From the NCBI GenBank assembly GCA_003511945.1, contig DOJA01000237.1, positions 998-9,266 on the forward strand: a stretch of DNA of 8,269 nucleotides. The letters are read 5' to 3'. The notes under the pieces were generated by a model. It saw only the letters and a list, made by a program, of their open reading frames with translations, did not search any database and was not told the origin of the DNA. Shown piece after piece: positions 1 through 5,540 of this stretch (positions are counted from its first letter, which is position 1; the number at the start of each line of letters is the position of its first letter). The translations under genes were made by a program, and so were the position numbers. The DNA comes from Phycisphaerales bacterium. Lineage in GTDB: Bacteria > Planctomycetota > Phycisphaerae > Phycisphaerales > UBA1924.

Positions 1-447
1 GTCGACGGCGTGCTGACCGACGGGGGCATCGGCTACGCCCACGGGCCGGAGGCGGGGCGGACCTTCTCGACGCACGACGGGCTGGGGCACGCGCTGCTCC
101 GCGAGGCGGGGATCGGGTTCGCCTGGCTGAGCGCGACGACCAACGATGCGTCCATCCTGAAGCGGGCGGGTCAGCTGGGCGTGAGCGTGGTCGACACCGG
201 GTCGGGCGACAAAGGCCCGCGGTTCCTGAGCGTGTGCGAGCGCCTGGGCGTCGCGCCCGGCGCGGTGCTGTACCTGGGCGACGACCGCAACGACCTGCCC
301 GCGATGCGACTGGCCGGGCTGTCGGCGTGCCCGAGCGACGCGCGCCCGGAGGTGCGGAACTTCGTGGATCTGGTGCTCGACACCCCGGGCGGCGCGGGCG
401 CGTTCCGTGAGGCGGCGGACATCGTGCTGGCGGGGCTCGGCTGCTGA
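1..447 (+). CDS. HAD-C0 family sugar-phosphate phosphatase (KdsC-like or C-terminal HAD domain of a NeuA-type protein), 5'-partial
   Basis: The frame is open from base 1 to a TGA at 445-447, giving 148 residues without the start. The visible start is VDGVLTDGG. In HAD enzymes this is the DxDG motif, so the nucleophile Asp lies just outside the window and D2 is the second, acid/base Asp. Further HAD marks are F22-STHDGLG, S44 (motif II position), D70-K71 (motif III Lys), GDDRND at 93-98 (motif IV) and GGAGAFRE at 130-137. Family members hydrolyse KDO-8-phosphate or a nonulosonate-9-phosphate in the cytoplasm. KdsC has TGR at motif II. Here it is LSATTN (43-48), which from memory looks more like the LSTE.N motif of HAD domains fused to acylneuraminate cytidylyltransferases. 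The lost part could be about 25 residues (stand-alone phosphatase) or a whole cytidylyltransferase domain. The HAD fold is clear; the substrate is open. Confidence 0.82.
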   Translation, partial: VDGVLTDGGIGYAHGPEAGRTFSTHDGLGHALLREAGIGFAWLSATTNDASILKRAGQLGVSVVDTGSGDKGPRFLSVCERLGVAPGAVLYLGDDRNDLPAMRLAGLSACPSDARPEVRNFVDLVLDTPGGAGAFREAADIVLAGLGC

Positions 448-508
448 GCGTGCGCCGTTTTCATGTTCCGCGCCGGTTCGTCCGATACCACTCCCCACGC
501 ACGCCCGC

Positions 509-513
509 GGGAG
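509..513 (+). promoter_or_regulatory. Ribosome binding site for the methyltransferase
   Basis: GGGAG lies 6 bases before the ATG at 520. It decides the start: an in-frame ATG at 463 would add 19 residues (MFRAGSSDTT...) but has no Shine-Dalgarno-like sequence and adds nothing that resembles the family. Confidence 0.55.
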
Positions 514-519
514 CCGCCG

Positions 520-1188
520 ATGCCCGACACGCTCGTGCTGGAATCCGCGGGGCTGGAGTACGCGACGGACTTCCGTTACCACGACCGCGCCAGCAAGGCC
601 CGCTACATCGCGCTGAAGTACGGCACGATCCTGCAGGGCGCCGTTCTTGATGTCGGCTGCGACCAGGCCCCGCTCCGAGGCCTGGTCGCGGACCCGACAC
701 GCTACACCGGGGTCGATCGGCACCCCGGCGCGGACTTCTGCGTCGACCTCGAACGCCGGCGCCTGCCGTTCGAGGAGCGCTCGTTCGACACCGTCGTCTG
801 CACCGATGTGCTCGAGCACCTCGACCGCGTCCACGGGGTGTTCGACGACCTGTGCCGAGTGGCCCGGGAAAGAGTGCTGGTCTCGCTCCCCAACCCCTTC
901 GCCAACTTCATTGCATGGATCTACGAGGGGCGGCGCACCAAGTTCCGCTTCTACGGCCTGCCCGCCGATCCGCCCGACGACCGCCACCGCTGGTTCTTCG
1001 GGCACGATCAGGCGGTGGCGTTCATCACCGGGCGCGGCGCGCGGAACGGGTTCGAGGTCGAGCAGCTCGACGCCGAGGAGAGCCCCGCCCCGGTCTGGCG
1101 CGACGAGCGGGGCGTGAACCGGCTCGATCACCCCGACTTCCGGCGCGGCACGGTGTGGTGCCTGCTCCGGCGCGCGCCGGCCGCGTGA
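520..1188 (+). CDS. Class I SAM-dependent methyltransferase
   Basis: This 222-residue protein has the Rossmann methyltransferase core. The glycine-rich SAM motif I is VLDVGCDQAPL (42-52). The second strand with its acidic ribose contact is GVDRHPG (64-70). The motif before strand 4 is FDTVVCTDVLEHL (89-101), typical of the Methyltransf_11/Methyltransf_25 type. A later RHRWFFGHDQAVAFI stretch (155-169) resembles enzymes of surface-glycan clusters, where a helix follows an H.WFF element. There is no signal peptide or membrane segment, so it is cytoplasmic. It begins 72 bases after the HAD gene and ends 73 bases before the HldE-like gene, all on one strand. The natural reading is methylation of a sugar or glycan intermediate made by these neighbours. 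The methyl acceptor cannot be told from the sequence, and lipid or small-molecule acceptors are also possible. The methyltransferase assignment is firm; the role is inferred from context. Confidence 0.85.
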   Translation: MPDTLVLESAGLEYATDFRYHDRASKARYIALKYGTILQGAVLDVGCDQAPLRGLVADPTRYTGVDRHPGADFCVDLERRRLPFEERSFDTVVCTDVLEHLDRVHGVFDDLCRVARERVLVSLPNPFANFIAWIYEGRRTKFRFYGLPADPPDDRHRWFFGHDQAVAFITGRGARNGFEVEQLDAEESPAPVWRDERGVNRLDHPDFRRGTVWCLLRRAPAA

Positions 1189-1246
1189 GACGAACCCCCG
1201 GTTGCGGGGATCGTCGCGCGCGCTCCCGCCCCCCGGGGCGGGGAGC
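1189..1246 (+). other. Two adjacent GC-rich hairpins between the methyltransferase and HldE-like genes
   Basis: The first inverted repeat pairs 1189-1198 (GACGAACCCC) with 1206-1215 (GGGGATCGTC). It has one A-A mismatch and a 7-base loop, and begins right after the stop codon. The second pairs 1222-1232 with 1235-1246 (GCTCCCGCCCC against GGGGCGGGGAGC), with one bulged base and a tight loop. Neither is followed by a T-run, so neither is a standard intrinsic terminator. They may stabilise or attenuate a polycistronic message, or may simply reflect base composition. Confidence 0.35.
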
Positions 1247-1261
1247 CGATAAAGCAAGGCC

Positions 1262-2878
1262 ATGGACCCGGCTCTGAAAAGCAGCGAGAAGCGGCTGTCG
1301 CGCGAGGCGCTCATAGCGCGCCGGGGCGAGGCGCGGCGGCGCGGGATGAGCGTCGTCCAGTGTCACGGCTGCTTCGACCTCGTGCACCCGGGGCACATCC
1401 GCCATCTTCAGCACGCGGCCAAGCAGGGGGACATCCTGCTGGTGTCGATCACCGCCGACGCCGAGATGCGCAAGGGGCACGGACGCCCGCTGTTCCCGCA
1501 GGAACTGCGGGCGGAGAACCTGGCGGCCCTGGACTGCGTGGACTGGGTCTTCGTCAACCCGCACGCCACCGCGGAGGAGCTGCTCGAGGAGGTGCGCCCC
1601 GACGCGTACATCAAGGGGCGGGAGTACGAGTCCAACAACGACCCGCGGTTCCGCGCCGAGCGCAGCGCGGTTGAGCGCCACGGCGGGCGCGTCGTGTTCT
1701 CCTCGGGCGATGTCGTCTTCTCGTCGACCGCCCTCATCGCGGAGATGGAGCAGCAGGCCGACCCATTCCACGCGCGGATGAAGCAGCTGGTCGAAGCCCA
1801 CGGGCTGACGCCCGACCGGCTGGAGCCGATCATCGCTTCGTTCAGTGGAGCGCGGGTGGTGGTCGTGGGCGAGGTGATCACCGACACCTATGTGATGTGC
1901 GACCGCCCCGAGGTCGCGGGCGAGAGCCCGGTGATGGCGCTGCGCCCGCTGGAGCAGCGGTCCTACGACGGCGGGGCGGCGGTGATCGCCCGTCACCTGG
2001 CCGCGCTGGGCGCGCGCCCGGTGCTCGTCACCGCGCTGCCCCGCACGACGGAGGCCGAGGCGCTGCGCCGGCGACTCGAGGGCGAGGGGATCGAGACCAT
2101 CTGGATCGAGGGCGAAGGCCCGATGCTGGAGAAGCAGCGGTTCCTGGTCGGGGCGCAGAAGGTCATGAAGCTGGACCTCGTGCGCCCGATCACGCTCGAC
2201 GCGGCCCGCCACGAACGGTTCATCGCAATGGCCGCCGAGGCGTCGGAGGGGTGCGACGCGGGGATCATCGCCGACTTCGGGAACGGGCTGCTGACCGCGG
2301 GCACGCTGGGGCGGCTGTGCGCCAAGGTCCGCAAGCGCGTGCGCGTGCTGGCGGGCGATGTCAGCGGGCGACGCTCGCTGCTCACGCACATGCGCGACAT
2401 GGACCTGGTCTGCCCGACGGAGTCCGAGCTGCGCGACGCGGTCCGCGACTTCGACGACTCGCTCAACGCCGTCGTGTGGCGCCTGCTGCAGACGATTGGC
2501 GGCAGGCGCGCCTTCGTGACGATGGGCGCGGACGGGCTGATCGCCTTCGAGCGCACGCCCGAGGGCGACGGCGCCACCGGCTGGGCCAGCCGCCTGCGGG
2601 GCGAGCATGTCCCCGCGCTCGCGGGCCACGCGCTGGACCCGCTGGGCTGCGGCGACGCCCTGCTCGCGACGGCCACGCTCACGCTCGCGGTGCTGGACGA
2701 CGCCCCGCGCACGCTCGCCGCCGCCGCTCTGCTGGGCAGCGTCGCCGCGGGGGCCGAGGCGTCGCGGCTGGGCAATGTGGCCGTCTCGTCGCACGACCTG
2801 CGCACGGGCGTGCGCCGGCTGGGGGACTCGCGCCTGACCGTGACAACCGTGCGCCCCGAAGTGCGCATGGTGGTCTGA
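1262..2878 (+). CDS. Bifunctional nucleotidyltransferase / PfkB sugar kinase, HldE-like with inverted domain order
   Basis: This 538-residue cytoplasmic protein has two catalytic domains. Residues about 9-165 are a cytidylyl/adenylyltransferase of the RfaE C-terminal type: HGCFDLVHPGHIRHL (35-49) carries the HxGH nucleotide-binding motif, IKGREY is at 117-122 and FSSTALI at 153-159. Residues about 197-505 are a PfkB (ribokinase-like) kinase: GEVITDTY (203-210), GESPVM (220-225), DGGAA (236-240), a GADG loop (422-425) and DPLGCGDA (459-466) with catalytic base D465. In E. coli HldE the kinase comes first and the adenylyltransferase second; here the order is reversed. Known HldE makes ADP-D-glycero-D-manno-heptose precursors from heptose-7-phosphate for the LPS core, so heptose activation is the likeliest job. 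The kinase lacks the family's usual DYxKG and DPKG sequences (here ADFGNG at 336-341 and GDVSG at 365-369), so another sugar is possible. The ATG at 1262 is chosen because the helix KRLSREALIARRGEARRRG before the first strand matches the family's usual N-terminal segment. No well-placed ribosome binding site is seen. Confidence 0.83.
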   Translation: MDPALKSSEKRLSREALIARRGEARRRGMSVVQCHGCFDLVHPGHIRHLQHAAKQGDILLVSITADAEMRKGHGRPLFPQELRAENLAALDCVDWVFVNPHATAEELLEEVRPDAYIKGREYESNNDPRFRAERSAVERHGGRVVFSSGDVVFSSTALIAEMEQQADPFHARMKQLVEAHGLTPDRLEPIIASFSGARVVVVGEVITDTYVMCDRPEVAGESPVMALRPLEQRSYDGGAAVIARHLAALGARPVLVTALPRTTEAEALRRRLEGEGIETIWIEGEGPMLEKQRFLVGAQKVMKLDLVRPITLDAARHERFIAMAAEASEGCDAGIIADFGNGLLTAGTLGRLCAKVRKRVRVLAGDVSGRRSLLTHMRDMDLVCPTESELRDAVRDFDDSLNAVVWRLLQTIGGRRAFVTMGADGLIAFERTPEGDGATGWASRLRGEHVPALAGHALDPLGCGDALLATATLTLAVLDDAPRTLAAAALLGSVAAGAEASRLGNVAVSSHDLRTGVRRLGDSRLTVTTVRPEVRMVV

Positions 2879-2893
2879 GGCGCTCGCGCCGGC

Positions 2894-2913
2894 GGGGGCG
2901 CGGGGGTGGGGGG
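2894..2913 (+). promoter_or_regulatory. G-run leader containing the ribosome binding site of the glycosyltransferase
   Basis: Between the HldE-like stop and the ATG at 2920 lie three close G-runs: five G at 2894-2898, five at 2902-2906 and six at 2908-2913. The last run sits 6 bases before the ATG and is the only Shine-Dalgarno-like element. The same bases could fold with each other (G-quadruplex-like) or be read as a ribosome binding site, but no regulatory role is shown. Confidence 0.4.
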
Positions 2914-2919
2914 ACGACC

Positions 2920-4011
2920 ATGATCTCGTTCATCATCCCGACCCGCGACCGCCCCGAGGACCTGCGCCTGACGCTCGCCTCGATCGGCGCGCTGCGCCTC
3001 CCGGAGCCCGCGGAGGTGATCGTCATCGACAACGCCTCACGGTTCACGCCGATGGTCCCTGTCGCCCTCGCGGACGGGACGCCCGTCACGCTGATCCTCA
3101 ACGCGGTGAACGAGGGGGCCGCGGCCCGCAACCACGCGGCCCGGGCGGCGCGACACGAGTGGCTCGTCATGCTCGACGACGACTCGGCGCCCCTCGACGG
3201 CGGGTTCCTTGATGCGCTGCGCGCCGCGCCGGTGGATGTCGGCGCGGTGGCCGCCGAAGTTCTGCTCGAAGGGGGCGGGCACGAGGCGGGCGGGCTGCCC
3301 GAGGTTCCCATCGGCTGCGGCGTGGCGCTGCGGCGCTCGGTGTTCCTCTCGCTGGGGGGCTACGACTCCTCGTTTGATTACTACGCGGAGGAGTACGACC
3401 TCGCCGCCCGGCTGCTGCTCGCGGGGTTCCGGGTCGCCTACGACCGCTCGTTCCGGGTGCTGCACCGCAAGGTGGCGAGCGGGCGCGACTTCACGGCCAT
3501 CGTCGAGCGCCTGGTGCGGAACAACGCCTGGGTGGAGCAGCGCTACGCGCCGGAGTCGCTCCGCTCGGCCGCGGTTGCTTCGACGCTCGCGCGCTACCGC
3601 GCCATCGCGGAGAAGGAAGAGGCGCTCGCCGGGTATGCCCGGGGCCTCGCCACCGTGCGCGAGACGATCTCGTCGCAGGCGCGCACCCCCATGCCCCCGG
3701 CGCTGTACGACCGCTTCACCGGACGCGCCCACGCCCGGGAGCACCTGCGCGCCGCCCTGCGCGGCATCGACCGCGTGGCCCTTGTCGCGCCCGGGAAGCA
3801 CGAGACGATTGTGCGCGAGGTCGTGCGCGAACTTGGCGTGCGCGAGGTGAGTTCCCACGCCGATGCGCACGCTGCGGTCATCGCCACGCTCTCACCGGGA
3901 CCGATCCTCGACGCGGCGAGCGAGTGGGGCGCACGCCTGAGCATCCCCGTGATCACGCCCTGGGCGCTCGCGCCGGCGGCCGCAACGCCTTACATGCTCC
4001 GAACCGCGTGA
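2920..4011 (+). CDS. Family 2 glycosyltransferase with an extra C-terminal domain
   Basis: This 363-residue protein starts with a GT-A fold catalytic domain. Visible are ISFIIPTRDRPEDL (2-15), VIVIDNAS (33-40), the N64-EGAAARN element (64-71) and LDDDSAPLDGGFL (85-97), where DDD is the metal/nucleotide-sugar DxD motif. An acceptor-side block follows: GCGVALRRSVFLSLGGYD (132-149), then EEYDLAARL (157-165) with the likely catalytic base acid. It transfers a sugar from a nucleotide-sugar donor on the cytoplasmic side. No transmembrane segment is visible, so any membrane association is peripheral. Residues about 190-282 are helical and charged. Residues 283-348 form a second alpha/beta unit starting IDRVALVAPGKHETIVREV, which I cannot assign. 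It begins 41 bases after the HldE-like gene, which suggests co-transcription and a role in surface-glycan assembly. Donor and acceptor are unknown. The longer open frame that extends upstream to 1897 lies over the HldE-like gene in another frame and is not real. Confidence 0.86.
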   Translation: MISFIIPTRDRPEDLRLTLASIGALRLPEPAEVIVIDNASRFTPMVPVALADGTPVTLILNAVNEGAAARNHAARAARHEWLVMLDDDSAPLDGGFLDALRAAPVDVGAVAAEVLLEGGGHEAGGLPEVPIGCGVALRRSVFLSLGGYDSSFDYYAEEYDLAARLLLAGFRVAYDRSFRVLHRKVASGRDFTAIVERLVRNNAWVEQRYAPESLRSAAVASTLARYRAIAEKEEALAGYARGLATVRETISSQARTPMPPALYDRFTGRAHAREHLRAALRGIDRVALVAPGKHETIVREVVRELGVREVSSHADAHAAVIATLSPGPILDAASEWGARLSIPVITPWALAPAAATPYMLRTA

Positions 4012-4041
4012 GTGGCCTCGCGGCGGTACCTTCTTCGCTCT

Positions 4042-4050
4042 GAGGAGAGG
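4042..4050 (+). promoter_or_regulatory. Strong ribosome binding site of the M23 peptidase gene
   Basis: GAGGAGAGG, the best Shine-Dalgarno match in the window, ends 4 bases before the ATG at 4055, with its GAGGAG core ending 7 bases before. It fixes the start at 4055 rather than the in-frame ATG at 4079, which would also shorten the signal peptide. Confidence 0.7.
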
Positions 4051-4054
4051 TGCG

Positions 4055-5512
4055 ATGCGGGCCCACTGGATCGCAGCCATGGCGGTGATCGCGCTCGCCC
4101 GCGGCCTGGTGGTCGCGCAGGCGTTCCTGCCGGTCTTCCCGATCGGCGTCGTGCCGGACGCGGACGGGCTCATCGTGAGGCGCGTGGACCTGAACCCCGC
4201 GCCCGGCGCGACGCTGGCGTGGGACTGCTCGGCGCTCACGAGCGACGGTCACGCCGGGACGGATATCGAGATTCGCTCGTTCGCGCAGCAGGCGATCGGC
4301 GTGCCCGTGTTCGCTGCAGCGGACGGCGTGGTGCTGCAGGCCCACGACACCGAGCCGGACATGAACACGCAGGCGCTGGGGCAGCCCTCGAACTTCGTGC
4401 TGATCGACCACGGGGGCGTGCGCACGACGAGGTACGACCACCTGCGCATGGGCAGCGTGTCGGTCTCGGTCGGGCAGCAGGTCCGTGCGGGGCAGCAGAT
4501 CGGGCTGGTGGGCTCGAGCGGCTCGAGCGCGTGGCCCCACCTGCACTTTGAGGTGCGCGCGCAACCGGGCGACGGCGTGGTGGAGCCGTGGTCCGGCCCG
4601 TGCCGGCCCGGCGCGAGCGGATGGAAGGACCAGCCCAGCGAGTCTTCGTCGCTGCGCGTGCTGGACTTCGGCGTGACGGCGGCGAACCTGGGCGCGATGC
4701 CGCCCCCGCCGCACGGGTGGCCCGCGTCGGGGCACCTGGCGATGATGGAGCAGCCGCACTGGGTGTGGATGCTGGTGTCGAACCTGCCCGCGAACAGCAC
4801 GCTCCGGGTGCGCTGGCTGCGCCCGAGCGGCACGCTCGGGCTGCAGACCGGCGTCATGCCGCTGGGGAACGGATCGCCCCTTCGCCGCCTGGCGTGGCGC
4901 GTGCAGGGGTCGGTTGAAGAGATGGTGCACACCGCGGGAACCTGGCGCGTCCAGGTGGAGATCAACGGCTCGCTCGCAATCGTCGCGCCGATCGAGGTTC
5001 TGCCCGGCCCGGATCCGTCGTTCAATCGGGCGCCGGCGCCGATCACAGCCGAACTCGTGGGCGGGCCGATCGGCGCGGGGGATCCGGTCGTCTGCCGAGT
5101 GACGACGGCGGGCGCGCTGGACGACCCTGACTTCGATGTGGTCCGCTTCACCTACACCTGGTCCGTCGACGGCGTGCCCGTGCGCGAGGCGACGCACGCG
5201 GGGCAGGCCGATGCGCTCGCCGCGGGGATCGTCGAAGCCGGGCGGTCGGTTGCGTGCGCCGTGGCCGTCAGCGACGGGGCGCTCACCCGCGCGCCGGTGG
5301 TGGCCTCGGCGATCGTGGACGCCGGGGCGGCGCCCTGCCCGGGCGATGCGGACGGCGACGGGCTGGTCGACTTCAACGACATCACCGCGATCCTCTCGGA
5401 CTGGCTGAACTCGTACGCCCCGGCGACGGGGCCGGGCGACGCGAACAGCGACGGCGTGGTGGACTTCAACGACATCACCGAGGTGCTCTCGCGCTGGCTG
5501 GACCCCTGCTGA
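4055..5512 (+). CDS. Secreted M23 (LytM-type) metallopeptidase with two C-terminal dockerin-like calcium-loop repeats
   Basis: The 485-residue product begins with a signal peptide (1-23: short basic start, hydrophobic IAAMAVIALARGLVV, likely cleavage after AQA). Residues about 55-170 are an M23/LytM peptidase. The zinc ligands are visible as H66-AGT-D70 and H162-L-H164 (PHLHFEV), with the conserved YDHL His at 129 and VRAGQQIGLVGSSG (143-156). The set looks complete, so activity is plausible. M23 enzymes cut peptide crosslinks of peptidoglycan or other Gly-rich peptides. Residues about 200-315 are beta-rich and unassigned. Residues about 327-423 resemble an Ig/PKD-like module (FTYTWSVDGVPV at 365-376, then AVAVSDGAL). 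The tail has two EF-hand-like repeats, GDADGDGLVDFNDIT (430-444) and GDANSDGVVDFNDIT (461-475), each followed by a helix with a conserved Trp. The protein ends on a Cys two residues after the second helix. Such tails are frequent in secreted planctomycete proteins. The target could be cell wall or an external protein. The gene starts 43 bases after the glycosyltransferase. Confidence 0.87.
   Translation: MRAHWIAAMAVIALARGLVVAQAFLPVFPIGVVPDADGLIVRRVDLNPAPGATLAWDCSALTSDGHAGTDIEIRSFAQQAIGVPVFAAADGVVLQAHDTEPDMNTQALGQPSNFVLIDHGGVRTTRYDHLRMGSVSVSVGQQVRAGQQIGLVGSSGSSAWPHLHFEVRAQPGDGVVEPWSGPCRPGASGWKDQPSESSSLRVLDFGVTAANLGAMPPPPHGWPASGHLAMMEQPHWVWMLVSNLPANSTLRVRWLRPSGTLGLQTGVMPLGNGSPLRRLAWRVQGSVEEMVHTAGTWRVQVEINGSLAIVAPIEVLPGPDPSFNRAPAPITAELVGGPIGAGDPVVCRVTTAGALDDPDFDVVRFTYTWSVDGVPVREATHAGQADALAAGIVEAGRSVACAVAVSDGALTRAPVVASAIVDAGAAPCPGDADGDGLVDFNDITAILSDWLNSYAPATGPGDANSDGVVDFNDITEVLSRWLDPC
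5342..5407 (+). repeat. Calcium-loop (dockerin-like) repeat, copy 1
   Basis: It encodes residues 430-451 of the peptidase. The loop D-x-D-G-D-G-x-V-D-F-N-D has the spacing of a dockerin/EF-hand calcium site, and a helix ITAILSDWL follows. It lies 93 bases (31 residues) before copy 2, and 19 bases in the two copies (5369-5387 and 5462-5480) are identical. Confidence 0.8.
5435..5500 (+). repeat. Calcium-loop (dockerin-like) repeat, copy 2
   Basis: It encodes residues 461-482, with the loop D-A-N-S-D-G-V-V-D-F-N-D and the helix ITEVLSRWL. It closely parallels copy 1 and ends three residues before the C-terminus. All acidic ligand positions of the loop are kept, with Asn and Ser replacing Asp and Gly at two of them. 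Confidence 0.8.
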
Positions 5513-5540
5513 CCGGCGCACGCCGATACACTCGGTCGCC

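Noticed and set aside
463..519. Earlier start for the methyltransferase at the ATG at 463
   Set aside because: There is no ribosome binding site, the added residues do not look like the family, and a better start with GGGAG lies at 520.
1025..2794. Long - strand open frame (589 codons) opposite the HldE-like gene
   Set aside because: It has low-complexity Arg/Gly/His composition and no motifs, while the + strand has both full enzyme domains.
2879..2890. Short inverted repeat GGCGC-TC-GCGCC after the HldE-like stop as a terminator
   Set aside because: The stem is only 4-5 pairs, there is no T-run, and such repeats are expected by chance at this GC content.
1897..2919. Upstream extension of the glycosyltransferase frame
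   Set aside because: It overlaps the HldE-like gene in another frame and encodes Arg/Gly/Pro-rich nonsense. Family similarity begins exactly at the ATG at 2920.
5342..5500. Evidence of a cellulosome
   Set aside because: Only dockerin-like repeats on a peptidase are seen, with no cohesin, scaffoldin or cellulase, so a cellulosome is not supported.
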